Positions 1-10,143 are shown, counted from the stretch's first letter. The stretch: DNA of 61,417 nt from Mycobacterium sp. Root265 (GCF_001428895.1 NZ_LMJA01000032.1:1-61417), one strand, 5' to 3'. Program-made: numbers and translations. The notes: a model not told the origin generated them from the sequence alone.

Positions 1-131
1 CAACCTGACCAGGCTCCACCACGCCACCGGATAGCCCCGAGTCAGCAGCCACAGACGGCCAGCACCAAGAAACCGCCCAACCAATTCGCAACAGCCACTC
101 ATTCCGACTCAGACTCCACAAATCGCAACGT
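1..131. other. Non-coding flank beyond the end of crp
   Basis: No gene, RNA or convincing terminator hairpin is visible between the window edge and the crp stop codon. Confidence 0.5.
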
Positions 132-806
132 TTAGCGAGCTCGGCGGGCCAGACGCTCGGAGTCGCTGATCAGCACGCTCTTGCCCTCGAGCCGGATCCA
201 GCCGCGGTGCGCGAAGTCGGCCAGCGCCTTGTTCACGGTCTCGCGGGAGGCGCCGACGAGCTGGGCGATCTCTTCCTGCGTCAGGTCGTGGGTGACGCGC
301 AGCGCGCCGCCCTCCTGCGTGCCGAAACGCTGGGCCAGCTGCAGCAGCTGCTTGGCGACCCGGCCGGGCACGTCGGTGAAGATCAGGTCGGCCAGGTTGT
401 TGTTGGTGCGGCGCAGACGACGGGCCAGCACGCGCAGCAACTGCTCGGCGATCTCCGGCCGGTCCGCGATCCAGGCGCGCAGCGCCTCACGGTCCATGGA
501 GACCGCACGCACCTCGGTGATCGTGGTGGCGCTGGAGGTACGCGGGCCGGGATCGAAGATCGACAGCTCGCCGAACATGTCCGACGGGCCCATGATCGTC
601 AGCAGGTTCTCCCGACCGTCAGGGGAACGCCGGCCGATCTTCACCTTGCCGGACGTGATGATGTAGAGCCGGTCACCGGGCTCGCCTTCGGCGAACACCG
701 TGTGTCCGCGCGGAAAGTCGACGGGCTGCAGCTGTTTGGTCAGTGCAGCGACCGCAGTGGGTTCTACCCCTTGGAAGATTCCGGCCCTGGCCAGGATCTC
801 GTCCAC
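132..806 (-). CDS. crp: cAMP receptor protein (CRP/FNR family global regulator)
   Basis: A cAMP-responsive transcription factor of 224 aa, near-identical by eye to M. tuberculosis Rv3676. The N-terminal cyclic-nucleotide-binding barrel (about residues 10-115) contains the phosphate-binding cassette FGELS (79-82 region) with R89 and T90. A long dimer helix follows (about 115-145). The C-terminal winged helix carries a helix-turn-helix at about 176-197 with the DNA-reading residues R188, E189 and K193. The start is GTG at 806, preceded by an AGAGGGG ribosome site. It is transcribed away from nth, as in other mycobacteria. A CRP-type operator in this same window (10154-10167) lies in the inferred Ms1 promoter, so Ms1 may be one of its targets. 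Two nucleotide-cyclase-domain proteins are also encoded here (Rv3645 homologue, 23742-25316; Rv0386-like, 41271-44264). Confidence 0.97.
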   Translation of the reverse strand: MDEILARAGIFQGVEPTAVAALTKQLQPVDFPRGHTVFAEGEPGDRLYIITSGKVKIGRRSPDGRENLLTIMGPSDMFGELSIFDPGPRTSSATTITEVRAVSMDREALRAWIADRPEIAEQLLRVLARRLRRTNNNLADLIFTDVPGRVAKQLLQLAQRFGTQEGGALRVTHDLTQEEIAQLVGASRETVNKALADFAHRGWIRLEGKSVLISDSERLARRAR

Positions 807-923
807 GTTGCCCCTCTTAAGCTCATCGGGTGATATGTCATGCGTATCAAACCTGCGGTGGCTGACCGCCTAGCTTGTTAGCGAATTCAGTCTAGAGGTT
901 GGCCCGCCGACGACGAGCCAACG
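807..923 (-). other. crp leader and promoter region
   Basis: About 117 bp between crp and the small membrane gene upstream of it. It carries the crp ribosome site. No confident -10/-35 pair or CRP-type operator could be picked out. Confidence 0.3.
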
Positions 924-1175
924 CTACACACGATTGGGCTGGCGAGTCGCCGGAAACTGCGGATTGCTCTCGCCGGACGGCGCCAACCGGGTCGGCAGAC
1001 CGGTGAACGCCTGCGGTTCGCGCGGGGCCGGGCGCTTGCGTTCCAGCAAATCCGTCCCGACATTGCGGCGCAGGGTGGTGGTGTCATCGGTCTCCAAGCT
1101 GGCTTCCAGGCGCTCGAGCCCGAAGGTCGCCAGCATCAGCAACCCGGGGATGAAAGCGACCAGCAACCAAGACAC
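924..1175 (-). CDS. Small membrane protein upstream of crp (Rv3675-like)
   Basis: A protein of about 83 aa if GTG at 1175 is the start, or 96 aa from GTG at 1214. No good ribosome site decides between them. One hydrophobic segment at the N-terminus (VSWLLVAFIPGLLMLATF) is followed by a polar, Arg/Pro-rich tail with no recognisable motif. Its position and strand between nth and crp match Rv3675, a possible membrane protein of unknown function. It could be co-transcribed with crp. Real by position and composition, but the function is unknown. Confidence 0.55.
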   Translation of the reverse strand: MSWLLVAFIPGLLMLATFGLERLEASLETDDTTTLRRNVGTDLLERKRPAPREPQAFTGLPTRLAPSGESNPQFPATRQPNRV

Positions 1176-1254
1176 ACAGGGAAGTAAACACGGCGAAGGT
1201 CTCAGCAGGATCACGGTTTGTCACCGGTCGGAACCGGTCTGGCCGGCATTCTTC

Positions 1255-1273
1255 CCCGTCGCTTCGCTCGCCC
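1255..1273 (-). repeat. 19-bp dispersed boundary repeat, copy a
   Basis: Reverse complement of GGGCGAGCGAAGCGACGGG. It lies between the small membrane gene and nth, 28 bp before the nth start. Identical copies occur at 6171, 48296 and 60421. Confidence 0.8.
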
Positions 1274-1288
1274 ATGTCCGCATGTCAG

Positions 1289-1294
1289 TACGCT
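1289..1294 (+). promoter_or_regulatory. -10 box of nth (leaderless)
   Basis: TACGCT lies 7 nt before GTG 1302, the spacing expected when transcription begins at the start codon. It decides the nth start. Confidence 0.5.
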
Positions 1295-1301
1295 GATCCG
1301 G

Positions 1302-2066
1302 GTGAGCGCGAGCACTGTCCGGAGCAAGTCGTCTGCGGCATGGGACCGGGAGACCCATCTCGGTCTGGTCCGCCGGGCCCGGCGGATGAACCGGTCGCTC
1401 GCGGTGGCCTTTCCACACGTGTACTGCGAGCTGGATTTCACCACCCCGCTGGAGCTCACGGTCGCGACCATCCTGTCGGCCCAGTGCACCGACAAACGGG
1501 TCAACCTGACCACCCCGGCGCTGTTCAAGCGGTACCGCACCGCGCTGGATTACGCCCAGGCCGACCGGACCGAACTCGAAGAGCTGATCCGGCCCACCGG
1601 CTTCTACCGCAACAAGACCAACTCATTGATCAACTTGGGCCAGGAGTTGGAGGCCCGGTTCGACGGTGAGGTGCCGAACACCCTGGCCGACCTCGTCACG
1701 CTGCCCGGCATCGGCCGCAAGACCGCCAACGTGGTGCTCGGCAATGCCTTCGACATCCCCGGCATCACCGTCGACACCCACTTCGGCCGGCTGGTCCGGC
1801 GCTGGCGCTGGACCGCCGAAGAGGACCCGGTGAAGGTCGAGCACATCGTCGGTGAGCTGATCGAACGCCGCGAATGGACGCTGCTGAGCCATCGCGTGAT
1901 CTTCCACGGCCGCCGCGTCTGCCATGCCCGCCGCCCGGCGTGCGGGGTGTGCGTACTGGCCAAGGACTGCCCGTCCTTCGGCGCCGGCCCCACCGACCCG
2001 GTCACCGCGGCAGCGCTGGTGAAAGGTCCCGAGACCGAGCATCTGCTGGCGCTGGCCGGACTGTGA
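1302..2066 (+). CDS. nth: Endonuclease III (DNA glycosylase/AP lyase)
   Basis: A base-excision-repair enzyme that removes oxidised pyrimidines and cleaves the abasic site. Of 254 aa from GTG 1302, it has the helix-hairpin-helix motif LPGIGRK ending in catalytic K140, the catalytic D158 in VDTHFG, and the 4Fe-4S ligands C207, C214, C217 and C223 with the standard C-X6-C-X2-C-X5-C spacing. A longer reading from 1218 would add 28 residues that run through the dispersed repeat and lack family similarity. GTG 1302 sits 7 nt after a -10-like TACGCT, so a leaderless start is favoured. Its stop overlaps the next gene by 4 nt, which suggests one operon down to marP. Confidence 0.95.
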   Translation: MSASTVRSKSSAAWDRETHLGLVRRARRMNRSLAVAFPHVYCELDFTTPLELTVATILSAQCTDKRVNLTTPALFKRYRTALDYAQADRTELEELIRPTGFYRNKTNSLINLGQELEARFDGEVPNTLADLVTLPGIGRKTANVVLGNAFDIPGITVDTHFGRLVRRWRWTAEEDPVKVEHIVGELIERREWTLLSHRVIFHGRRVCHARRPACGVCVLAKDCPSFGAGPTDPVTAAALVKGPETEHLLALAGL

Positions 2067-2713
2067 GCCGCTCGGCCCGCTGGACCGCGGCAGTACTGAT
2101 CATCCTGGTGGCGTTGGGCTACGCGCTGTGGCGTGAACTCGGCACCGACACCTCCGGTCCGGTCGACGCCGACCGACCCGCCGCGCGCGATCATCGCGAT
2201 GCCGACACCCCGGAAGCGTTGGCGCAACCCCGGGCGCGTGCCGACCTGGCACCCTGCCCGAGCGCACGTGCCGGCGCCGGGCCGCAGTCGTTGCGCGGGA
2301 TCACCCTGGAATGTGCGGGGGACGGTTCCATGATGGACCTCGCACCGGGGCTGGCGGGCCGGCCGGTGCTGCTCAATCTGTGGGCCTACTGGTGCGGGCC
2401 GTGCGCGGACGAACTGCCCGCGCTGGCCGAGTACCAGCAGCGGATGGGTGATCGGGTGACGGTCCTGACGGTGCACCAGGACGAGAACGAGACCGCCGGT
2501 CTGCTGCGGCTCGCCGAGCTGGGCGTCCGGCTGCCGACGGTGCAGGACGGGCGGCGCCTCGTCGCGGCCGCCCTCAAGGTTCCCAACGTGATGCCTGCGT
2601 CCGTCGTCCTGCGGGCGGACGGTAGCGTGGCCGAAATCCTGCCGCGACCGTTCACCGACGCCGACGAGATCGCCGCGGCGGTGAATCCGTCGATAGGAGT
2701 TCCGGTTGAGTAG
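2063..2713 (+). CDS. Membrane-anchored thioredoxin-like protein (TlpA/ResA type)
   Basis: A 216-aa protein starting at a GTG that overlaps the nth stop. An N-terminal membrane anchor (about residues 7-24) is followed by a Pro/Ala/Arg-rich linker and a thioredoxin fold with the redox pair C111-G-P-C114 in the context WAYWCGPC. Further cysteines at 65 and 84 precede the fold. The topology puts the active site outside the membrane, so a role in thiol-disulfide exchange of envelope proteins is likely. It corresponds to Rv3673c. MarP, two genes downstream, has the conserved pair of periplasmic cysteines known to matter in that protease, which makes it a possible partner (inference). Confidence 0.88.
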   Translation: MSRSARWTAAVLIILVALGYALWRELGTDTSGPVDADRPAARDHRDADTPEALAQPRARADLAPCPSARAGAGPQSLRGITLECAGDGSMMDLAPGLAGRPVLLNLWAYWCGPCADELPALAEYQQRMGDRVTVLTVHQDENETAGLLRLAELGVRLPTVQDGRRLVAAALKVPNVMPASVVLRADGSVAEILPRPFTDADEIAAAVNPSIGVPVE

Positions 2714-3509
2714 CACCCGCGGCGGGCAGGAGCGCAGCGACCCGAGGAGTGTTCTGGCGCCGGATGCTGCGCCGCACTGGCTCCGGCCCCTGGTCGGCAA
2801 TGTCGCCGCGGTGCCCGATGCCTACCGGAGCCGTGTCCCCGCCGATGTGCTGGCCGCCATCACCGCCGCCAACGAAACCGCCACCCGCGCCGGCACCAAA
2901 CGCGATGCCGCGGTGCTGGTGCTGTTCTCCGGCCCGGCCGAGGCGCCGGCAGACGTACCGCCGCCCGACACCGACCTGCTGGTCACCGTGCGCGCCTCGA
3001 CGCTGCGCAACCACTCCGGGCAGGCCGCTTTTCCCGGCGGGGTGTCCGACCCGGAGGATGACGGCCCGGTGTCCACCGCGCTGCGCGAGGCCCGCGAGGA
3101 GACCGGCGTCGACACGGACCGGCTGATCCCGCTGGCCGTCCTGGACCGGATGTTCATCCCGCCGACCGGTTTTCACGTGGTTCCGGTGCTGGCCTATTCG
3201 CCGGACCCGGGTCCCGTGCGGGTGGTGGATACGAAGGAGGCGGCCATCGTCGCGCGGGTTCCGCTGCGCGCGTTCATCAATCCGGAGAATCGGTTGATGG
3301 TTTATCGCGAGGCCAACACCAGCCGTTTCGCCGGCCCGGCCTTCCTGCTGAACCAGATGCTGGTGTGGGGTTTCACCGGTCAGGTGATCTCGGCGATTCT
3401 CGACGTCGCCGGATGGGCGCAACCCTGGGACACCGACGACGTGCGTGAGTTGGACGAGGCAATGGCACTTGTCGGACGCGTCAGCCAGTACCGTGAGGCC
3501 CAACAATGA
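2706..3509 (+). CDS. Nudix hydrolase, probable CoA pyrophosphatase
   Basis: A 267-aa protein that starts with TTG inside the preceding gene (8-nt overlap). It carries the CoA-diphosphatase family motif LRNHSGQAAFPGG (about 100-112) immediately before the Nudix box. The box ends in REAREETGV (127-135), whose glutamates bind the catalytic metals. The family splits CoA or acyl-CoA into phosphopantetheine and 3',5'-ADP. It corresponds to Rv3672c. The N-terminal 20 residues are low in similarity and encoded by GC-rich sequence resembling a degenerate form of the local dispersed repeat, so the true start could be slightly downstream. Its end overlaps the marP start by 4 nt. Confidence 0.9.
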   Translation: MSSTRGGQERSDPRSVLAPDAAPHWLRPLVGNVAAVPDAYRSRVPADVLAAITAANETATRAGTKRDAAVLVLFSGPAEAPADVPPPDTDLLVTVRASTLRNHSGQAAFPGGVSDPEDDGPVSTALREAREETGVDTDRLIPLAVLDRMFIPPTGFHVVPVLAYSPDPGPVRVVDTKEAAIVARVPLRAFINPENRLMVYREANTSRFAGPAFLLNQMLVWGFTGQVISAILDVAGWAQPWDTDDVRELDEAMALVGRVSQYREAQQ

Positions 3510-4696
3510 CACCGTCACAGTGGCTCGACCTCGCCATCCTCGCCGTCGCCTTTGTGGCCGCGGTGTCCGGCTGGCGCTCCGGTGCGCTCGGCTCGCTGCT
3601 GTCGTTCATCGGCGTGGTGCTCGGCGCCGTCGCCGGGGTGCTGCTGGCACCGCATCTGGTCGGCAACATCGACGGGCCCCGCACCAAGCTGTTCGCGACG
3701 CTGTTCCTCATCCTGGCCCTGGTGGTCATCGGTGAGATCGCCGGTGTGGTGCTGGGGCGCGCGGTGCGTAGCGCCATGCGCAACCGCGGTCTGCGCACCA
3801 TCGACTCGATCATCGGCGCGGCCCTGCAGCTGCTCACGGTGTTGGTGGCGGCCTGGCTGCTGGCCACCCCGCTGACCAGCCAGCCCACTCTTGCCGGGGC
3901 CGTCCGCGGTTCCAAGGTGCTCAGCGAGGTCGACGCCCTGGCGCCCGAGTGGCTCAAGAAGGTGCCGGCCCGGCTGGCCGGTCTGCTCGACACCTCCGGG
4001 CTGCCTGCGGTGCTCGAACCTTTCAGCCGCACCCCGATCGTCGCCGTCGACGCCCCGGACGCCGCACTGACCGCATCGCCGGCCGTCGAGGCCACCAGGA
4101 ACAGCGTGGTGAAGATCCGAGGGGTCGCACCCAGCTGCCAGAAGGTGTTGGAGGGCAGCGGATTCGTCATCGCGCCGAACCGGGTGATGTCCAACGCGCA
4201 CGTGGTCGCCGGCGCGGAGACCGTCACCGTGGAGGTCGGCGGCCAGTCCTATGACGCCAGCGTGGTCTCCTATGACCCGAACCAGGACATCTCCATCCTG
4301 GCCGTCCCCGAATTGCCCTCGGTCCCGCTGATCTTCGACGATTCCGAGGCCGAGCCGACCACCGATGCCATCGTGATGGGCTACCCGGGCGGTGGGGACT
4401 TCACCGCGACCCCGGCCCGCGTCCGCGAGACGATCGAGCTCAACGGTCCCGACATCTACAACTCGACCACGGTGAACCGCAACGTCTACACCATCAGGGG
4501 CACTGTCCGGCAAGGCAATTCCGGCGGCCCGATGATCGACAAGGACGGCAGGGTGCTCGGTGTGGTGTTCGGGGCCGCCGTCGACGACCCGGACACCGGG
4601 TTCGTGCTGACCGCGCAGGAAGTGCTGCCGCAGCGGCTCAAGGTCGGCAGCACCGCGCCGGTGCCCACCGGCACCTGCATCGGTCAGCCGGGATAA
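3506..4696 (+). CDS. marP: Membrane serine protease MarP (acid resistance)
   Basis: A periplasmic serine protease needed in M. tuberculosis for intrabacterial pH homeostasis (Rv3671c). Of 396 aa, it starts with ATG overlapping the Nudix stop. Four hydrophobic segments of the CvpA type occupy about residues 5-122, followed by a linker and a chymotrypsin-like domain. The triad is readable as H232 (SNAHVVAG), D261 (NQDISIL) and S339 (QGNSGGP). C211 and C391 match the disulfide pair known from the M. tuberculosis protein. It is the last gene of the nth operon. Its stop overlaps the convergent ephE by 13 nt, leaving no room for a terminator between them. Confidence 0.96.
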   Translation: MTPSQWLDLAILAVAFVAAVSGWRSGALGSLLSFIGVVLGAVAGVLLAPHLVGNIDGPRTKLFATLFLILALVVIGEIAGVVLGRAVRSAMRNRGLRTIDSIIGAALQLLTVLVAAWLLATPLTSQPTLAGAVRGSKVLSEVDALAPEWLKKVPARLAGLLDTSGLPAVLEPFSRTPIVAVDAPDAALTASPAVEATRNSVVKIRGVAPSCQKVLEGSGFVIAPNRVMSNAHVVAGAETVTVEVGGQSYDASVVSYDPNQDISILAVPELPSVPLIFDDSEAEPTTDAIVMGYPGGGDFTATPARVRETIELNGPDIYNSTTVNRNVYTIRGTVRQGNSGGPMIDKDGRVLGVVFGAAVDDPDTGFVLTAQEVLPQRLKVGSTAPVPTGTCIGQPG

Positions 4697-5628
4697 ACCT
4701 CATCCAGGAACTGCTGTAGCGCGGCGTTGATCTGCACCGGCGTCTCCTCGTGTGCGAAATGCCCGGCGCCGGGCACGGATACGAACTGGCCGCGGGGTAC
4801 GAAGGGTTCCGTGCGGCGCACCGAATCGGCGAGCACATACGGATCGGCCGCGCCGCGCAGATGCAGCAGCGGAATGTCCAGGGGCCGTTTCATCGACTGC
4901 ATGAAGCGTCGTCCCTCGGTGCGGAGCTGACTGCGCACCGCCCAGCGCTGGTACTCCAGTGTCGAATGAGCCGCACCCGGAATCTGAATCGCCTGGCGCA
5001 GGTGCCGGACCGTCTCGGCGAAATCCTCGGTCGCCAGCCAGGCGTCGCCGGCCCGGGTGCGCACCACCCGCTCGACTTCGATGGCGTTGTGGCGCATCAA
5101 TTTGCGCTCCGGCCAGATGGGCAGCTGGTAGCGCAGCAGCCACGGCAGCAGCGCCCGGCGTTGCGCGGAGTTGGTGAGCACCGATTCGCGCAGCGCCACG
5201 GGGTGCGGTGAGCTGACCAGAGCGACGGCATCGACGGCACGGGGATGCAGGATCGAGGTGGCCCAGCAGACCAGCCCGCCGTCGGCGTGGCCGACCAGGG
5301 TCGCCGAGCTGTGGCCGAGCGCGCGGATCAGGCCCGCGGTGTCGCCGGCCAGCGTCCAGCCGTCATACCCGCGGGGCGGTTTGTCGCTGCCGCCGTACCC
5401 GCGCAGATCGACCGCGACCACCCGGGCGCCCGTCAGGGAGCGCAGCTGATGACGCCAGGACCACCAGAAGGAACCGAAGCCGTGCAGCAGGATCACCAGC
5501 GGGCGGTCGGCCTGCTCGGAATCGGCAAGTCCTTCCACGACATGGAAACGGATGCCGTTGGCATGGATCTGCAGGTGTCGCCATGGTCCGTCAATGCGTA
5601 CAACCGACGGATCCGGCCGGGGTGCCAT
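4684..5628 (-). CDS. ephE: Alpha/beta-hydrolase, epoxide hydrolase EphE
   Basis: A 314-aa alpha/beta-hydrolase of the epoxide hydrolase group (Rv3670). The oxyanion motif HGFG is at 49-52 and the nucleophile is D116 in GHADGG. The charge-relay residues are probably D262 (GAADPY) and H290 (GAGHFAHEE). An aspartate rather than serine nucleophile separates it from esterases. ATG 5628 follows 11 nt after the stop of the upstream membrane gene and starts the conserved part (PDPSVVRIDGPW). Natural substrate unknown; lipid epoxides are the usual guess. Probably co-transcribed with the gene at 5640-6146. Confidence 0.9.
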   Translation of the reverse strand: MAPRPDPSVVRIDGPWRHLQIHANGIRFHVVEGLADSEQADRPLVILLHGFGSFWWSWRHQLRSLTGARVVAVDLRGYGGSDKPPRGYDGWTLAGDTAGLIRALGHSSATLVGHADGGLVCWATSILHPRAVDAVALVSSPHPVALRESVLTNSAQRRALLPWLLRYQLPIWPERKLMRHNAIEVERVVRTRAGDAWLATEDFAETVRHLRQAIQIPGAAHSTLEYQRWAVRSQLRTEGRRFMQSMKRPLDIPLLHLRGAADPYVLADSVRRTEPFVPRGQFVSVPGAGHFAHEETPVQINAALQQFLDEVYPG

Positions 5629-5639
5629 GAGGCGGTGGG

Positions 5640-6146
5640 CTACCAGCCCGACGGGTCGGTGGTCAGCGCGGGACGTGGCGCCTCGGGCTTGTCGTGGCCC
5701 GGCGTCAGCGCCTCCTTGGTTTCCCGCACCGACTCGATGGTCTGCTGCGGGCCCCGGATGCGGCGCACCTTGAGATAGCCGAACAAGGCCAGGGCAACCG
5801 TCGTCAGCACCATGACCCCGAACACGATCAGGAACGCGGCCCAGCGCCACAGCCAGGTGTCCAGCAGCTCGGCGATGAAGAAGAACAGGAAGAAGGTCGA
5901 GTAGAACAGCACGACCAGCGCCGCGATGAAGAAGACGCTGCCGGTGAGGCCCTTCTTCACATCGCGGGTGATCTCGGCCTTGGCCAACTCCACCTCGGCG
6001 CGCACCAACGTCGAAACCTGTGCGGTCGCGTCCTTGACCAGGTCGCCGATCGACGGATCGACCTTCGGTGCGTGCGGGTCGACGAGCGGAATCGATGTGA
6101 CGGTGGCAGGCACGCCGTTCTTGCGGTCCCCGTTGCTCGAGCTCAT
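5640..6146 (-). CDS. Holin-X superfamily membrane protein (Rv3669-like)
   Basis: A 168-aa protein with a polar N-terminus, an amphipathic stretch (LVKDATAQVSTLVRAEVELAKAEI split across about 32-55) and two strongly hydrophobic segments at about 63-85 and 92-115, then a charged tail. This arrangement is typical of the actinobacterial holin-X family. The name reflects domain similarity only: there are no phage genes nearby, and the family is a normal chromosomal component next to ephE and the S1 protease. ATG 6146 gives the conserved MSSSNGDRK start. Function unknown, possibly envelope-related. Confidence 0.85.
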   Translation of the reverse strand: MSSSNGDRKNGVPATVTSIPLVDPHAPKVDPSIGDLVKDATAQVSTLVRAEVELAKAEITRDVKKGLTGSVFFIAALVVLFYSTFFLFFFIAELLDTWLWRWAAFLIVFGVMVLTTVALALFGYLKVRRIRGPQQTIESVRETKEALTPGHDKPEAPRPALTTDPSGW

Positions 6147-6170
6147 GGGGGCTATGTTGCCATGGTCCGG

Positions 6171-6189
6171 GGGCGAGCGAAGCGACGGG
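6171..6189 (+). repeat. 19-bp dispersed boundary repeat, copy b
   Basis: GGGCGAGCGAAGCGACGGG, in the divergent gap between the holin-like gene and the secreted protease, 59 bp before the protease start. Confidence 0.8.
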
Positions 6190-6229
6190 CAAGCCTCCGA
6201 GCAGCTGAGGTCGCCCTTCTGGCCCGACA

Positions 6230-6235
6230 TAGAAT
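6230..6235 (+). promoter_or_regulatory. -10 box of the secreted protease gene
   Basis: TAGAAT, predicting a start of transcription near 6242. That leaves only about 6 nt before TTG 6248, but room for the GGGGAG site (6254-6259) before TTG 6263. Confidence 0.4.
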
Positions 6236-6247
6236 GGCGAGCACCGA

Positions 6248-6961
6248 TTGAACGGGGAGATCTTGAGACACCGCTGGCGGTACCTGGCGCGTTTCGTTTC
6301 ACTCGCGGTGCTGGCCCCCCTCGCAGTGTTGGCGGGACCGGTGGCCCACGCCGACGGACCGGTCGATCTCGGTGGCGGATCGGGCATCGTCATCGACGGT
6401 CACGCGTTCTGCACGCTGACCGCGATCGGTCACGACGCCGCAGGAAAGCTCATCGGGTTCACCTCGGCACACTGCGGCGGTCCGGGCGCGGTGGTTGCCT
6501 CCGAGGCGGCGCCGACCGCGGGAACGCTGGGGGTGATGGTCGCCGGCAACGACGGCCTGGACTACGCCGTCATCGAGTTCGACCAGCAGAAGGTGCGCCC
6601 GGTGAACACCGTCAACGGATTCTCGATCTTCGGGCTCGGTCCAGATCCGGCGTTCGGCGAGGTGGCGTGCAAACTCGGCCGCACCACCGGCTATTCGTGC
6701 GGCGTGACGTGGGGCCCGGGACAGGATCCGGGCACCATCCTCAACCAGGTGTGCGGGCAGCCCGGCGACTCGGGCGCACCGGTCACCGTGAACAACCGGC
6801 TCGTCGGGATGATCCACGGCGCGTTCACCGAGGATCTTCCGACGTGCGTGGTCAAGTTCGTGCCGCTGCACACGCCCGCCGTCACCGTGTCGATCAACTC
6901 GGTACTGGCGGACATCACCACCAAGAACCGGCCGGGCACCGGGTTCGTCCCGGTCTCCTGA
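6248..6961 (+). CDS. Secreted S1-family serine protease (Rv3668c-like)
   Basis: A 237-aa chymotrypsin-fold protease. An N-terminal signal peptide (hydrophobic core about 14-31, cleavage near VAHADG) is followed by the mature domain with H75 (SAHC), D105 (GLDYAV) and S175 (GQPGDSGAP). Cysteines at 55, 76, 141, 151 and 169 probably form disulfides, in keeping with export. The start is uncertain: TTG 6248, or TTG 6263 five codons later, which lies 3 nt after a GGGGAG purine run. No inhibitor or substrate gene is adjacent. The role is probably extracytoplasmic proteolysis. Confidence 0.88.
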   Translation: MNGEILRHRWRYLARFVSLAVLAPLAVLAGPVAHADGPVDLGGGSGIVIDGHAFCTLTAIGHDAAGKLIGFTSAHCGGPGAVVASEAAPTAGTLGVMVAGNDGLDYAVIEFDQQKVRPVNTVNGFSIFGLGPDPAFGEVACKLGRTTGYSCGVTWGPGQDPGTILNQVCGQPGDSGAPVTVNNRLVGMIHGAFTEDLPTCVVKFVPLHTPAVTVSINSVLADITTKNRPGTGFVPVS

Positions 6962-6975
6962 CCGATTCCCGCAGG

Positions 6976-8949
<1,974 letters not shown>

Positions 8950-8956
8950 GGATGTG

Positions 8957-8962
8957 AGCCTA
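8957..8962 (-). promoter_or_regulatory. -10 box of acs (leaderless)
   Basis: TAGGCT on the minus strand, 7 nt before the acs ATG. Confidence 0.5.
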
Positions 8963-9060
8963 GTCACCAAACGTTCACCGTCGTTGGTGCCTCACAAGAT
9001 GCGCTGCGGGCGGTCCGCCTACTGCGCCGAACGTCGAAGATTGCGAGCCCAGCGGTCGGC

Positions 9061-9066
9061 TAGCGT
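9061..9066 (+). promoter_or_regulatory. -10 box of the Fic-like gene (leaderless)
   Basis: TAGCGT, 7 nt before ATG 9074. The same hexamer and spacing occur before the glucarate operon at 44441. Confidence 0.5.
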
Positions 9067-9073
9067 TACCGCA

Positions 9074-9814
9074 ATGACCGATCCACTCGCCCCGCTGATG
9101 GCGCTCGAAGGGGTAACGGCAGCCGGTGAAGAGGCCCGCGAGGAGCTGGGCCGGGCCCACCGTCACCGCACCAACCTACGCGGATGGCCGGCCACCGCAG
9201 CCGAAGCGGCCCTGCGGGCGGCGCGGGCATCCTCGGTGCTCGACGGCGGCTCGCTGAGTCTGTCCGAGAACGGCGAGCCCGACGCGGTGCTGGCCGGTTC
9301 GCTGCGGGTGTCCGAGGCGCTGGAGGGCGGGGCGAACGCGCTGACCGGGGTCTGGCAGCGTGCGCCGCTGCAGGCGCTGGCCAAATTGCATGCGCTGGCA
9401 GCCGCGGACCTGGTCGACGACGAGCATCTGGGCCGTCCGCGGCCGGCACCGGAGGTGGGGCCGCGACTGGAGATGCTGGCCGAGCTGGTGACCGGTGGGA
9501 CCAATGTGCCCGCCTTCGTCCTGGCTGCCGTCGCGCACGGGGAACTGCTGACGCTGGCGCCGTTCGGCACCGCCGACGGTGTGGTGGCGCGGGCGGTGTC
9601 CCGGCTCATCACGATGTCGAGTGGTCTGGATCCGCACGGGCTCGGGGTGCCGGAGATGTTCTGGATGAAGCAGTCCGGCAACTACCGGGCGGCCGCCCGT
9701 GGGTTCGCGTCGGGAACGCCGAACGGGCTGGGTGCGTGGTTGGTGCTCAGCAGCCAGGGGTTGCATGCCGGTGCGCGCGAAGCGCTTTCGATCGCGCAGG
9801 CCGCGAAGGGCTGA
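9074..9814 (+). CDS. Degenerate Fic-domain-like protein (Rv3662c-like)
   Basis: A 246-aa protein conserved in mycobacteria and usually called hypothetical or oxidoreductase. Read by eye, it resembles a Fic domain that has lost its active site. Residues 162-173 (APFGTADGVVAR) align without gaps to the Fic motif HPFx[DE]GNGRxxR: the catalytic His is Ala162 and the GNGR core is changed, while P163, F164, G169 and R173 remain. Residues 53-58 (SSVLDG) match the Fic inhibitory-helix pattern (S/T)xxxE(G/N) with Asp for Glu. The C-terminal NYRAAARGF stretch also fits the Fic tail. AMP-transfer activity is not expected. The start is set by a leaderless promoter. Its stop lies next to the Ms1 terminator. 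Confidence 0.85.
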   Translation: MTDPLAPLMALEGVTAAGEEAREELGRAHRHRTNLRGWPATAAEAALRAARASSVLDGGSLSLSENGEPDAVLAGSLRVSEALEGGANALTGVWQRAPLQALAKLHALAAADLVDDEHLGRPRPAPEVGPRLEMLAELVTGGTNVPAFVLAAVAHGELLTLAPFGTADGVVARAVSRLITMSSGLDPHGLGVPEMFWMKQSGNYRAAARGFASGTPNGLGAWLVLSSQGLHAGAREALSIAQAAKG

Positions 9815-9821
9815 CCCAGCA

Positions 9822-9879
9822 AATAAAAGCGGGCGACGATCCGTGATCGGACTCTCGTCCGACTCGGCTCGCCGCCCGC
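9822..9879 (-). terminator. Intrinsic terminator of Ms1
   Basis: On the minus strand an 11-bp stem (arms 9869-9879 and 9829-9839, one G-U pair) encloses a second hairpin TCGGAC/GTCCGA (9847-9862). It is followed by TTTTATTT at 9828-9821. Confidence 0.85.
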
Positions 9880-10137
9880 TAGCACGGACTCCGGTTACCA
9901 AGCGTGCTCTGGTGGGTTGTGTGGGTGGCCTCGGCGTTCTCCCGATGCGCTACGACTGCAACCCCACCCAAGGGGTCGTCGCGCCGTTCGCTTTTCGGAA
10001 TTCCGCAGGCCCACAACGCTTCTGCCTGTATGGCGGCATGTGCTCCGCGTGGGTTCCGGTGATCCGTGCTAGGACGCTCGACTCGGGAGATCACACCTTC
10101 TCTTCTGGTGTGGCCTTGGCCTTGCCAAGCTTCCGTG
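9822..10137 (-). ncRNA. ms1: Ms1 / MTS2823 small RNA
   Basis: The roughly 400-bp gap between the Rv3662c-like and Rv3661-like genes is where mycobacteria encode Ms1 (MTS2823 in M. tuberculosis), an abundant stationary-phase RNA of about 300 nt that binds core RNA polymerase. On the minus strand there is a promoter (-35 TTGCTG at 10167-10172, 17-bp spacer, -10 TACAAA at 10144-10149) and a strong intrinsic terminator at 9822-9879, which define an RNA of about 316 nt. Internal inverted arms are consistent with a long folded RNA. Identity rests on synteny, size, strand and signals; the primary sequence was not compared. No open reading frame on either strand in this stretch looks genuine. Confidence 0.85.
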
Positions 10138-10143
10138 CCTCCT

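Noticed and set aside
5640-6146. Prophage holin
   Set aside because: The holin-X label is a family name. There are no phage structural, integrase or lysin genes, and the gene keeps its usual chromosomal place beside ephE.
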